From Sphingomonadaceae bacterium (GTDB lineage: Bacteria > Pseudomonadota > Alphaproteobacteria > Sphingomonadales > Sphingomonadaceae): DNA of 49,181 nucleotides. Made by a program: the position numbers and the translations under genes. Shown in pieces: positions 1 to 8,158 of this stretch; within the stretch, counting starts at the first letter, position 1, and the number at the start of each line of letters is the position of its first letter. Location: NCBI GenBank assembly GCA_029268145.1, contig JAJUHA010000012.1, forward strand, positions 1 to 49,181, given 5' to 3'. The notes beneath the pieces were generated by a model that had not been told where the DNA came from, ran no database searches, and saw only the letters and a list, made by a program, of their open reading frames with translations.

Positions 1-1154
1 AGCGCCCGGGCGAGCTCCGCAAGCGCGCGGGCAAGCGGCGGCGCGGCGACGGCATCGAGCGTCGTCGCCGTCTCGGCGGCAGCGCGGGCAGCGGCGGGAT
101 CCTCGGGCACGAGGGCATCGAGCGGCGCGCCGAGGCTGGCGGCGAAATCCGGCCAGTCGAGCTCGGCGCCCTGGGCGCCGGCGCGGTTGCCGACGACGAG
201 CGGGCGCTGCCCGGCGCGAAGGCCGGTTGCAAGCGTGACCAGCCGCTGCGTGTCCCGAAGGCCGGCAAGCGTCGGCGGCGTGACGATGGCGACCCGGTCG
301 GCCGTGCGCAGCACGGCGCGGCGGGTGCGGTCGAGCCAGCGGGGGAGGTCGGCGATGAGGATGTCGGCATCGGCGCCGGCGGCCGCAAGCAGGGCGAGGA
401 CCGCGTCGGGCTCGATGGTGAGGCTCGCCTCCACCGGCGCGTCGGCGGCAATCAGCCGGAAGCCGGACCGGTGGACGCGCATCGCCTGGGTCACGACCAC
501 CGGGTCGAGCCGGTCGGGCGCCTCGAGGAGCGGCAGGATTGCCGGCGAAGGCTCGAGGTCGAGGTCGAGGGCGAGGCTGCCGCCCTGGAAGTCGAGGTCG
601 ACGAGGATGGTGGAAAGACCGTCCCGGACCATCCGGGACGCCAGCGCGGCCGCGAGCGCCGAGGTGCCGGCGCCGCCGCGGGCGCCGACGAGCGCGACGA
701 CATGGGCCGCGCGCGCAGGGGCCGAATCGGCCGGCGGCGGCGATGCTGCGGTCTCGAGCGCAAGCGCGATGGCCGCTGCGATGCTGCCGTGATCGACCGG
801 CTTCAGGAGATAGTCGGCAACACCCAGGCTGCGCAGGCCGCGGTAGAGGGCGACATCGTTGCGTGTGCCGATCGCGATGACGCGGGTGTCGGCATCGCAC
901 AGGTCGGCGAGGGCATCGACTTCCGGCAGCGGCGCCTTGGACGAGGACAGGTCGATGACGAGGAAGCCCGGCGCGCTGCCGGCCGCGAGGCGGGCGTGGG
1001 CCACGTCGAGCCCGCCCTCCAGCACCTCGGGCGCGTCCCAGCCCCGCGCTGCCGCGGCCATGGCGATCGCCTTGCGGCTCTCGGGATCGGTCGCGAAGCC
1101 GAGGAAGCCGCGGGCCCTGGTTTCGCCGGCCGGGATGGAGGCGAAGGCATTCAC
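1..1154 (-). CDS. cpaE: CpaE/TadZ-like pilus assembly ATPase (3' end cut by window edge)
   Basis: MinD/ParA-type ATPase that localises the Tad (Flp) pilus machine at the inner membrane. About 384 codons are visible and the C-terminus lies beyond base 1. Residues about 15-130 look like a degenerate response-receiver domain (FLVIDLS near 64-70, LLKPVD near 116-121). An Ala/Pro linker leads to a deviant Walker A (GARGGAGTS, about 157-165) and a LVDLDFQGG strand typical of MinD-like proteins. I chose a GTG start at 1154 because its GTGA overlaps the cpaD stop, matching the 4-bp overlaps at the other gene junctions of this operon; an ATG at 1150 is in the wrong frame. The order cpaA-B-C-D-E is the standard one, so cpaF and tadB/C probably follow to the left. 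Confidence 0.9.
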   Translation of the reverse strand, partial: MNAFASIPAGETRARGFLGFATDPESRKAIAMAAAARGWDAPEVLEGGLDVAHARLAAGSAPGFLVIDLSSSKAPLPEVDALADLCDADTRVIAIGTRNDVALYRGLRSLGVADYLLKPVDHGSIAAAIALALETAASPPPADSAPARAAHVVALVGARGGAGTSALAAALASRMVRDGLSTILVDLDFQGGSLALDLDLEPSPAILPLLEAPDRLDPVVVTQAMRVHRSGFRLIAADAPVEASLTIEPDAVLALLAAAGADADILIADLPRWLDRTRRAVLRTADRVAIVTPPTLAGLRDTQRLVTLATGLRAGQRPLVVGNRAGAQGAELDWPDFAASLGAPLDALVPEDPAAARAAAETATTLDAVAAPPLARALAELARA

Positions 1155-1549
1155 GGCTGCGAAAGGCCTTCGGGTTCGGCGCCGGCGGAGGCCGCGCTGG
1201 TCGGCGCCGGCGGCGGCGCGGGGGCATCGCCCGTGCGCAGCCGCTCGACCGCGCGGATGGCATGGTCCCCGACCGGGGGCGCAAGGGGGGCAGGCGCGGC
1301 AAGATGCGCCGGATCGGCCAGCATGGCCTCGAGGTTGAGCGCGTTGGCGCAGCCGAAGGGGAGCGCCGCGCCGGTCCGGGCTGCCTCGCGCGTGCAGCCG
1401 GGAATGCCGGCGGCCCCCGGCGGCGCGGCGTTGCCGGCGTCCGAGACCGTGCCCTTGCGCGGGAAGAGCCGCCAGCCGCGCGGCTCGGCGGCGGACGCGG
1501 CCAGCAGCGCGACCAGAAGGAGGGCGAGACGGGCGGCGGGCGGAGTCAT
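1151..1549 (-). CDS. cpaD: CpaD-like pilus biogenesis protein
   Basis: A 132-residue secreted protein of the Tad pilus locus. The N-terminus (MTPPAARLALLLVALLAASA) is a short signal peptide. The centre carries FGCANALNLEAMLADPAHL, matching the CpaD signature of a GCA followed by N-x-x-x-M/Q-V/L-ADP-x-x-L. CpaD is thought to be a periplasmic or outer-membrane accessory to the secretin. At 132 residues it is shorter than many CpaD proteins (often about 200), because the N-terminal part is reduced. It overlaps cpaC by ATGA (1546-1549) and cpaE by GTGA, implying translational coupling. Confidence 0.8.
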   Translation of the reverse strand: MTPPAARLALLLVALLAASAAEPRGWRLFPRKGTVSDAGNAAPPGAAGIPGCTREAARTGAALPFGCANALNLEAMLADPAHLAAPAPLAPPVGDHAIRAVERLRTGDAPAPPPAPTSAASAGAEPEGLSQP

Positions 1550-2805
1550 GGCAGCCGGGTCTCCGCGGCGGGGCCGACCAGCTGCGCGGGTGCGGTGGGC
1601 CGGACCAGATAGGGGGTGACGATGACGACCAGCTCGGTCTCGTCGCGGTCGAACCTGCGCGAGCGGAGCAGCTGGCCGATGACCGGGATCTCGGCGAGCC
1701 CGGGGAACTTGCGCAGATCGTAGGTGTCGGCGCGCTGGATGAGGCCGGCGATGGCGAAGCTCTGCCCCGAGGCGAGATCGACCGCGGTCTCGACCCGCCG
1801 CACGGTGAGCGAGGGAATGTTCGCCCCCTGGAGCTGGAGCGCGCCGGCGTCCGACAGCTGGCTGACCTCGGGCTGGACCTGGAGGTGGATGCGCCCGCCA
1901 TCGGTGATGGTGGCGACGAAGGTGAGGCTGACCCCGAAGCGCTTGTACTCGATGGTGGTGACATTGCCTTCCTGCGGCACGGGGATGGGATATTCGCCGC
2001 CGGCGAGGAAGGAGGCGGGAACGCCGGAGAGCGCGGTCAGGTTCGGCTCGGCGAGGACGGTGACGAGGCCCTCGCGGTCGAGCGCGTCGACCACGCCGGT
2101 CACGTCCACATTCTGCCCGTTGAAGGCGCCGAACAGGCTGTCGGCCCCGCCGTTGCGGAGGAGGAGGCCGGCCGGACCGCGCACCGGGTTCCCCGTCGCG
2201 ATGCCGAAGGTGACGTCCCCCACGGTGCCGGCGGCTTCCCAGTTGAAGCCGAGCGCCCGCTTCACCTCGCGCGAGATCTCGACGACGCGGACCCGCAGGT
2301 TCACCTGGGTGGGGGTGGCGATGGCGAGCTTGTTGATGATGCGCGAACGGTCTCCGCCGGGGACGAAGCGCGCCGCGATCCGCACCGCATCCTCGGCCTC
2401 GGCGGCGGTTGCGACCGTGCCGCCGAGCACGAGGGCATCATTGGCCGAAAGAAGGGTGAAGCGGCCGCCGGGGATGGCGCGCGCCAGGGCGGCGAGCAGC
2501 ATCGCCTCGTCGAAGCGGACCTCGACGGTGAGCGCGCTGATGGGCCGTCCGGCGCGGTCGAGGGCGAACAGGCTGGTCTCGCCCGGCGCGCGGCCGAAGA
2601 GATAGACGAGGGTGGGCGTGCGCACCTCGACATCGGCGACGGCCGGGTCGGCGACGAACAGGCTGGCCGCCGGCCGGTCGAGGCGCAGCAGCCGGCCCTT
2701 GCCGGCCTCGACTGCAAGACGGTCCGTGGCTGCCTCGGGAACCGCCGCCTCCAGCCGCGGGGCAAGGCAGAGGAGGACGAGGGCGAGGAGGCGCAGGGCG
2801 GTCAT
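1546..2805 (-). CDS. cpaC: Tad/Cpa outer-membrane secretin
   Basis: 419-residue secretin that forms the outer-membrane channel for the Flp pilus. A signal peptide (MTALRLLALVLLCLAPRLEA) is followed by the pilus/BON-like N-domain (LFVADPAVADVEV, then LFGRAPGETSLFALD). The secretin core has VLAEPNLTALSG, FLAGGEYPIPVPQ, GVSLTFVATI and the C-terminal FPGLAEIPVIGQLLRS followed by ELVVIVTPYLV, all diagnostic of the RcpA/CpaC family. Start 2805 is chosen because ATGA overlaps the cpaB stop; longer in-frame extensions lack a signal peptide. It sits between cpaB and cpaD. Confidence 0.95.
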   Translation of the reverse strand: MTALRLLALVLLCLAPRLEAAVPEAATDRLAVEAGKGRLLRLDRPAASLFVADPAVADVEVRTPTLVYLFGRAPGETSLFALDRAGRPISALTVEVRFDEAMLLAALARAIPGGRFTLLSANDALVLGGTVATAAEAEDAVRIAARFVPGGDRSRIINKLAIATPTQVNLRVRVVEISREVKRALGFNWEAAGTVGDVTFGIATGNPVRGPAGLLLRNGGADSLFGAFNGQNVDVTGVVDALDREGLVTVLAEPNLTALSGVPASFLAGGEYPIPVPQEGNVTTIEYKRFGVSLTFVATITDGGRIHLQVQPEVSQLSDAGALQLQGANIPSLTVRRVETAVDLASGQSFAIAGLIQRADTYDLRKFPGLAEIPVIGQLLRSRRFDRDETELVVIVTPYLVRPTAPAQLVGPAAETRLP

Positions 2806-3914
2806 GGCGCATCCCCCGACGCGGGCGCGGGCGCGGCCACCGCCGTGTCGCCGCGGAAGGAGGCGCCGCGCACCACCTCGACGCCGTGCTCGATCCGGGT
2901 GCCGCGCGCCGGGCCGGATGGGGCGGCGTCGGCCGGTGCGGCATCGGCCGCGGCGGGAGAGGCGGGGAACGGGAAGGCGGGCGCTGCTGCGGGCAGAGGA
3001 TCGGCGCCGGCCCTGGCGGCGGCAAGGTCGGCGGCGGCAAGGGCGGCCGCCGGCAGGCCGAGCGCATCGCTGTCCCACGCCGGGGCGCGGCGCGCCGCCT
3101 CCTCATCGGCCCCGGTCTCGTCCGGGCGGCGAAGGGCGAGGGTGACGCGGCCGAGCGTCTCGAGGAGCGCGATGGTCTCGGCCTGGCGCGGGTTGGCCTC
3201 GAGCGTCACCGTGGCCGGGACCGCGGCATCGGCCCCGGGTGAGGGGTCGACCCGCTGGTCGAGCCCGAGCACCCGGACCGCCGTCGCGACGGTTGCCGTC
3301 ACGGTCCGGCCGCTGGGCAGCGTGCGGGTGAGGAGGAGATCGACCCGGTCGCCGGGCGCAAGAAGGCCGGCGACGGCGCCCGAGGCCGAGACGGGAATGG
3401 CGATGGCGCGCATGCCGGGCCGGAGGAGCGCGGCGAGACGGCCATCGCCGGCGCTGGTCTGGACATGGCCCTCGAGAAGGGGCGCGCCGGCGGGAATGGG
3501 CGCGACGAGACGCGCGCCCTCGAGCGCGCCGAGGCGCGGGTCCCCCGCGCGGAGATGCGCTGCCGTGACGGCAGCCGCCGGCCAGTCGGCCGGGGCGAAC
3601 AGGTCCGCCGAGACCTGCGTCCCCGCGGGAAGATCCTGCACGGCCACGAGAACCCGCTCGACCTGCATGGCGGCGGCGGCCGCGCTGCCCTCGGCGGCGA
3701 CGCGCGCCTCGAGCCAGCCGGCGGCGGCAACCGCGGCGATGGCGCCAAGGGCAAGCGCGGCGGGCAGCAGCAGGGCGAGGCGGAGCAGCCGGCGGGGGAG
3801 GCGTCGCGCCGCCGCCAGCGGGCGCGGCCGGCCCCGCGCCAGGGGCTTCAGCGCGGCTCGGGCGCTGGCCGCCGCCAGTGCCGGATCGGCGCGGATGTCC
3901 CGGGGCATCTCCAC
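2802..3914 (-). CDS. cpaB: CpaB/RcpC Flp pilus assembly protein
   Basis: 370-residue inner-membrane-anchored periplasmic protein. A long basic, Ala-rich cytoplasmic segment (about 1-45) precedes one transmembrane helix (about 45-65). A SAF-like domain follows (VLVAVQDLPAGTQVSADLF, about 86-106), then the RcpC domain (LRPGMRAIAIPVSA, LLAPGDRVDLLLTR and VTLEANPRQAETIALLETLGRVTLALR). This order is typical of CpaB. The Ala/Pro-rich C-terminal tail after about residue 290 is low complexity. The gene starts 3 nt after cpaA ends and overlaps cpaC by 4 bp. Confidence 0.93.
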   Translation of the reverse strand: MEMPRDIRADPALAAASARAALKPLARGRPRPLAAARRLPRRLLRLALLLPAALALGAIAAVAAAGWLEARVAAEGSAAAAAMQVERVLVAVQDLPAGTQVSADLFAPADWPAAAVTAAHLRAGDPRLGALEGARLVAPIPAGAPLLEGHVQTSAGDGRLAALLRPGMRAIAIPVSASGAVAGLLAPGDRVDLLLTRTLPSGRTVTATVATAVRVLGLDQRVDPSPGADAAVPATVTLEANPRQAETIALLETLGRVTLALRRPDETGADEEAARRAPAWDSDALGLPAAALAAADLAAARAGADPLPAAAPAFPFPASPAAADAAPADAAPSGPARGTRIEHGVEVVRGASFRGDTAVAAPAPASGDAP

Positions 3915-3917
3915 GGC

Positions 3918-4442
3918 TCAGGCTCCGAGATAGCCGAGGCGGGACAGGATGACGGCGATGCCGCCCGCCGCGATGGCGACACCGAGCGGCACGGTGGGCC
4001 GCGCCCCGGCCTGGACATCGCCGGAGGCCTGGCCGGCAAGCGCCGCCTGCGCGAGAAGGACGGGAAGGAGCAGCAGGGTGACGAGCGCCTGGACCAGGAG
4101 GTGGAGGCCGAGGCCGCCCGGCCCGGCCCAGAGCCCGACGGCGGCGAGGAGCTTCACATCCCCGCCGCCGATCAGCCCGGCGCGGAAGGCGGCAAGACCG
4201 GCGAGGAACAGGAGGGCGGCCAGCCCGACATGGGCGGCCGCCGTGCCGAGGCTCCCGCTCGCCAGCAGGGGAAGCGCGCCGGCGGCCACCACCAGGACCG
4301 ACCCGTTGGCGATCCGCCGCGCGCCGAGATCGGTGGCGGCGGCCGTGACCAGCGCGGCCGCCGCTGCCGCCGCTCCGACCGAGACCGGCAGCCCCGGAAG
4401 GCCGAACAGGACGGAGAGATCGGCAGTGGCCGGCTGAGGCAC
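3918..4442 (-). CDS. cpaA: Type IV prepilin peptidase, TadV/CpaA type
   Basis: 174-residue aspartic protease that removes the leader from the Flp prepilin. Both catalytic aspartates of the A24 family are present: D38 (AATDLGARRIAN) and D95 in GGGDVKLLAA. The protein has about five to six hydrophobic segments. It lacks the N-terminal cysteine/methyltransferase domain of PilD, as expected for the short TadV/CpaA type. It precedes cpaB by 3 nt and follows flp, its probable substrate gene, after a 230-nt gap. Confidence 0.93.
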   Translation of the reverse strand: MPQPATADLSVLFGLPGLPVSVGAAAAAAALVTAAATDLGARRIANGSVLVVAAGALPLLASGSLGTAAAHVGLAALLFLAGLAAFRAGLIGGGDVKLLAAVGLWAGPGGLGLHLLVQALVTLLLLPVLLAQAALAGQASGDVQAGARPTVPLGVAIAAGGIAVILSRLGYLGA

Positions 4443-4672
4443 GGGACGGATCTCCGGTTCTTCTCCCCCGAGGCACTAGTCGTCGCGCCGAACTCCGGAC
4501 CCGGGCATGGAGGCGGAACGGAGCGGCGGGTCCTTCGCCCGCGCCCCGGCGCCGGGCGGGATCGCCGGAGCGGCGGGCGGGAGGGAGGGCGTGGCGGGCG
4601 CCGGCAGGGACGTGGCGGGCAGGGGCGCTGCCCCGGAGGCCGCAGGCGGCCGGACCGCGCCGCCCTCCCCTG
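4443..4672. other. Intergenic region between flp and cpaA
   Basis: I see no convincing gene in these 230 nt. The minus-strand reading frames are Pro/Ala-rich with no family resemblance. Two compact GC hairpins lie just after the flp stop (GGGGC-GCT-GCCCC at 4622-4634 and the self-complementary GGCCGC-AG-GCGGCC at 4638-4651). They have no T-tract, so an intrinsic terminator is not certain. They could attenuate read-through and keep pilin expression above that of the assembly genes; that is inference. Confidence 0.4.
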
Positions 4673-4855
4673 CTACTTTCGCGATGCCGCCTTCGACATC
4701 TCCGTGTTCACCTTGCCGAAGACATTGCCAAGGTTGGTCCGGATGGACGGCAGGGTGGCGACGATCGCCAGCGCCACGAACGCGGCAATCAGGCCATATT
4801 CGATCGCGGTCGCACCGGACCGGTCGGCCGCCAGGCGGGTCAGCAGGGACTTCAT
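4673..4855 (-). CDS. flp: Flp-type pilin (class IVb prepilin)
   Basis: 60-residue pilin subunit. A basic leader (MKSLLTRLAADRSG) ends in the Gly of the prepilin peptidase site, followed by ATAIEYGLIAAFVALAIVA. This is the Flp signature, with Glu at mature position 5 followed by Tyr and a hydrophobic assembly helix. A Shine-Dalgarno-like GAGAGGAG lies 6 nt before the ATG. It heads the pilus gene run and is separated from cpaA by 230 nt, the usual layout for a highly expressed pilin. Confidence 0.96.
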   Translation of the reverse strand: MKSLLTRLAADRSGATAIEYGLIAAFVALAIVATLPSIRTNLGNVFGKVNTEMSKAASRK

Positions 4856-4860
4856 CTTTC

Positions 4861-4907
4861 ACTCCTCTCGGGCACGACGGAGGTCTTCGGGCACCCCCGC
4901 CGAGAGG
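4861..4907 (-). promoter_or_regulatory. flp 5' leader inverted repeat overlapping the ribosome-binding site
   Basis: CCTCTCGG (4864-4871 on the plus strand) and CCGAGAGG (4900-4907) form a perfect 8-bp inverted repeat with a 28-nt loop. It lies between the divergently placed mmsB stop and the flp ATG. In the flp mRNA the 3' arm overlaps the GAGAGGAG ribosome-binding site, so folding would occlude it. The function is inferred. Confidence 0.35.
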
Positions 4908-4931
4908 TGAACGGCAGCACGGGAAGATGGT

Positions 4932-5804
4932 TTACCGCAGGGTGCGGATGATGGCGGAGAAATCGAGCGCTCCGTTGCCCGCCTCGGCGAAGGCGGCGTA
5001 GAGTTCGGCCGCGCGCGCCCCCATGGGCACGTCCGCGCCGGTGGCGCGTGCTGCCTCCATGGCGAGCTTCAGATCCTTCAGCATCAGCGCGGTCGCAAAA
5101 CCGCCAGTGTAGCCACGATCGGCGGGGCTTTCCGGGCCCACGCCGGGCACCGGGCAGTAGCTCGTCATCGCCCAGCACTGGCCGGAGGAGACCGAGGCGA
5201 TGTCGTAGAAGCGCTGCGGGTCGAGCCCGAGCTTCTGGGCAAGCGCAAAGGCCTCGGCCGTGGCGATCATCGACGCGCCGAGCAGCATGTTGTTGCAGAT
5301 CTTGGCGGCCTGGCCGGCGCCAGGTCCGCCGGCGTGGATCACCGCCTTGCCCATCGCCTCGAGGATGGGCCGGGCGCGCGCGAAGGCCTCGTCGGGTCCG
5401 CCGACCATGAAGGTGAGCGTGCCGGCGGCCGCTGCCGCGATCCCGCCCGAGACGGGCGCATCGACGGCGGCAAGCCCGCGCCCGGCCGCTTCCGCGCCGA
5501 GCGCGCGGGCGGTTGCGACGTCGATGGTCGAGCAGTCGATGAGGAGCGCAGCCGGCGCGGCGGCGGGGAACAGCGCCTCGCGCCAGACCCCGGCGACATG
5601 GCTGGCCGCCGGGAGCATGGTGATGACCGCATCCGCGCCGCGCGCCGCATCGGCAGCCGAGGCAGCCGGCGTGCAGCCGGCCGCCTCGGCCCTGGCCAGC
5701 GCCTCGGCCGAGAGGTCGAAGGCGGCAACGTCGAAGCCCCTGGCGGCAAGGTTGGCGGCCATGCCGCCGCCCATGTTGCCGAGGCCGACGAAGCCGATGC
5801 GCAT
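4932..5804 (-). CDS. mmsB: 3-hydroxyisobutyrate dehydrogenase
   Basis: 290-residue NAD-dependent beta-hydroxyacid dehydrogenase that oxidises 3-hydroxyisobutyrate to methylmalonate semialdehyde in valine catabolism. It has the N-terminal Rossmann motif GLGNMGGGMAANL (about 7-19), the substrate loop DAPVSGG, and the catalytic Lys in GAGQAAKICNNMLL. The length is normal for the family. It is the last gene of mmsA-ech-mmsB, 11 nt after the hydratase. The next step (MmsA) is encoded in the same operon, which supports this substrate over other beta-hydroxyacids. Start 5804 gives the N-terminus MRIGFVGLGNMG. Confidence 0.9.
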   Translation of the reverse strand: MRIGFVGLGNMGGGMAANLAARGFDVAAFDLSAEALARAEAAGCTPAASAADAARGADAVITMLPAASHVAGVWREALFPAAAPAALLIDCSTIDVATARALGAEAAGRGLAAVDAPVSGGIAAAAAGTLTFMVGGPDEAFARARPILEAMGKAVIHAGGPGAGQAAKICNNMLLGASMIATAEAFALAQKLGLDPQRFYDIASVSSGQCWAMTSYCPVPGVGPESPADRGYTGGFATALMLKDLKLAMEAARATGADVPMGARAAELYAAFAEAGNGALDFSAIIRTLR

Positions 5805-5815
5805 GCCAGCCGAGG

Positions 5816-6589
5816 TCACCGGCCGGTCCAGCGGCCCGGCCGCTTCTCGATGAAGGCCGCCATGCCCTCGGTCTGGTCGGCAGTGCCGAACAGGCCGTGG
5901 AACAGCCGCCGCTCGAACAGGATGCCCTGCGAGAGGCTGGTCTCGAAGGCGACGTTGACCTGCTCCTTGACGGCAAGCGCGGCGAGCGGCGGCATGGCGG
6001 CAATCTCGCTCGCCAGCCGGCGCGCCTCGGTCATGAGCTCGGCGGCCGGCACCACGCGGGCGACGAGCCCGGAGCGCTCGGCCTCCTCGGCGTCCATCAT
6101 CCGCCCCGTGAGGCACATCTCCATCGTCTTGGCCTTGCCGATGGCGCGCGCCATGCGCTGCGAGCCGCCCATGCCCGGCGTCACGCCGAGCTTGATCTCG
6201 GGCTGGCCGAACTTCGCGGTGTCGGCCGCGATGAGGATGTCGGCCATCATGGCGAGCTCGCAGCCGCCGCCCAGCGCATAGCCGGCGACCGCGGCGATCC
6301 ACGGCTTGCGGGTGGCGGTGACCCGGTCATAGCCGGCGAAGAAGTTGGCGCCGAACATGTCGCCCACCGACTGCGGCGCCATCTCCTTGATGTCGGCGCC
6401 GGCGGCGAAGGCCTTCTCGCTGCCGGTGAGGATGGCGCAGCGCAGGTCCGGATCGGAATCGAACCGCTCGAAGGCCCGGATGAGTTCGCCAAGCACCTGG
6501 CTGTTGAGCGCGTTCAAGGCCTTCGGCCGGTTGAGGGTGATGATCTGGATCGGCCCCTCGCGGTCGACGAGGATGGTCTCGTAGCTCAT
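5816..6589 (-). CDS. Enoyl-CoA hydratase/isomerase (crotonase family)
   Basis: 257-residue crotonase that hydrates a 2-enoyl-CoA, here plausibly methacrylyl-CoA in valine degradation. The oxyanion-hole segment AAGADIKEM (about 62-70) is present. Both catalytic glutamates are present: E111 in [11 protein letters not shown] and E131 in [15 protein letters not shown]. It lies between mmsA (12 nt upstream) and mmsB. No 3-hydroxyisobutyryl-CoA hydrolase or acyl-CoA dehydrogenase gene is next to it, so the pathway is only partly clustered here. Confidence 0.9.
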   Translation of the reverse strand: MSYETILVDREGPIQIITLNRPKALNALNSQVLGELIRAFERFDSDPDLRCAILTGSEKAFAAGADIKEMAPQSVGDMFGANFFAGYDRVTATRKPWIAAVAGYALGGGCELAMMADILIAADTAKFGQPEIKLGVTPGMGGSQRMARAIGKAKTMEMCLTGRMMDAEEAERSGLVARVVPAAELMTEARRLASEIAAMPPLAALAVKEQVNVAFETSLSQGILFERRLFHGLFGTADQTEGMAAFIEKRPGRWTGR

Positions 6590-6601
6590 CGGCGTGTCCC
6601 C

Positions 6602-8119
6602 TCAGGCCATGGTCGGGATGACGAAGGCGCTGGCGGCGTCGGCGCTGCCGGCGGCGGCGCCATCGGGCCAGCGCTGGGTCACCGTCTTCACCTTCGTCCA
6701 GAAGCGCACCCCTTCCGGACCGTGCTGGTTGTGGTCGCCGAAGGCGGAGCGCTTCCAGCCGCCGAACGTGTGGTAGGCGACCGGCACCGGGATGGGCACG
6801 TTGATGCCCACCATGCCGACATTGACCCTCTGGGCGAACTCGCGCGCGGCGTGGCCGTTTCGCGTGTAGAGGGCGACGCCATTGCCATACTGGTGGCGGC
6901 TGGGAAGCGCGAGCGCCTCCTCGAAGTCGGCGGCGCGGACGATCTGGAGGACGGGGCCGAAGATCTCCTCGCGATAGCTCGCCATGTCAGGCCGCACATG
7001 GTCGAAGAGCGAGGGGCCGATGAAGAAGCCCTTCTCGTGGCCCTGGAGGACGAGGCCGCGCCCGTCGACGACGAGCTCGGCGCCTTCCGCCACGCCCTTC
7101 TCGATCCACCCCAGGATGCGGTCGCGGTGCTGGGCGGTCACCACCGGGCCATAGTCGGCCGACGGGTCATCCGAGCGGCCCACCTTCAGGGCCTCGATCC
7201 GCGGCACGAGGCGGCGGCGCAGCTCGGCGGCGGTCTCCTCGCCCACCGGCACCACCACGGGAAGCGCCATGCAGCGCTCGCCCGCCGAGCCGAAGGCGGC
7301 GCCGACGAGGTCGTTGACCACCTGGTCCATGTCAGCATCGGGCATGACGATGCCGTGGTTCTTGGCGCCCCCCATCGCCTGCACGCGCTTGCCGGCCGCG
7401 GTGCCACGGGCATAGACGTGCTGGGCGATGTCGGACGAGCCGACGAAGCTGACGGCCGCGATCGCCGGATGGTCGAGGATGGCGTTCACCATCTCCGGCC
7501 CGCCATGGACCGTCTGGAGGATGCCGGGCGGCGCGCCCGCCTCGAGCATCAGCTCAGCCAGCCGGACGGGGACCGAGGGATCGCGCTCGGAAGGCTTCAG
7601 GATGAAGGCGTTGCCGCAGGCGATCGCGACGGCGAACATCCACATCGGAATCATGGCGGGGAAGTTGAACGGCGTGATGCCGGCGCCGATGCCGAGCGGC
7701 ACGCGCATGGAATAGACGTCGATCCCCGGCCCCGCGCCGGGCGTGTACTCGCCCTTCTGGAGATGCGGGATCCCGCAGGCGAACTCCACCACCTCGAGCC
7801 CGCGCTGGATGTCGCCCCGCGCATCGGCAAGCGTCTTGCCATGCTCGGAAGAGAGGAGGCGCGCCAGCGGCTCCATCTCGCGCTCGACCAGGGCCTTGAA
7901 GGCGAAGAGGACGCGGGCCCGGCGCTGCGGGTTGGTGGCGGCCCAGCCGGGCTGGGCGGCAAGCGCTGCTTCCACCGCGCGCGCGAGCACCTCCGCCCCG
8001 GCGAGCGGCACCCTTGCCTGCACCTCGCCCGTGTTGGGGTCGAACACGTCGCCCATCGGCGCCTCGGGCAGGCCATCGGCGCCCAGCGCCAGCACATGTG
8101 GGATCAGCCGCATCCGCAT
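6602..8119 (-). CDS. mmsA: Methylmalonate-semialdehyde dehydrogenase (CoA-acylating)
   Basis: 505-residue aldehyde dehydrogenase that converts methylmalonate semialdehyde with CoA and NAD to propionyl-CoA and CO2. It has the family signatures GITPFNFPAMIPMWMF (about 147-162), ILKPSERDPS, the nucleophilic Cys283 in GSAGERCMALP, and GGAKNH where other aldehyde dehydrogenases have a general-base Glu. That substitution is typical of MmsA. It is the first gene of the valine operon. The start may be ATG 8119 or the next Met two codons on. Confidence 0.95.
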   Translation of the reverse strand: MRMRLIPHVLALGADGLPEAPMGDVFDPNTGEVQARVPLAGAEVLARAVEAALAAQPGWAATNPQRRARVLFAFKALVEREMEPLARLLSSEHGKTLADARGDIQRGLEVVEFACGIPHLQKGEYTPGAGPGIDVYSMRVPLGIGAGITPFNFPAMIPMWMFAVAIACGNAFILKPSERDPSVPVRLAELMLEAGAPPGILQTVHGGPEMVNAILDHPAIAAVSFVGSSDIAQHVYARGTAAGKRVQAMGGAKNHGIVMPDADMDQVVNDLVGAAFGSAGERCMALPVVVPVGEETAAELRRRLVPRIEALKVGRSDDPSADYGPVVTAQHRDRILGWIEKGVAEGAELVVDGRGLVLQGHEKGFFIGPSLFDHVRPDMASYREEIFGPVLQIVRAADFEEALALPSRHQYGNGVALYTRNGHAAREFAQRVNVGMVGINVPIPVPVAYHTFGGWKRSAFGDHNQHGPEGVRFWTKVKTVTQRWPDGAAAGSADAASAFVIPTMA

Positions 8120-8158
8120 CTCCTTGGCGGTCGCCCTAGCCGCCGGCTGCGCGGGGCT

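Noticed and set aside
471-4910. Long plus-strand frames opposite the pilus genes
   Set aside because: All six pilus genes on the minus strand have recognisable families and overlap each other exactly at start and stop codons. The plus-strand frames have no motif.
4950-4965. GGCGGAGAAA half-site of the cluster palindrome
   Set aside because: It has no matching left arm and lies within mmsB coding sequence.
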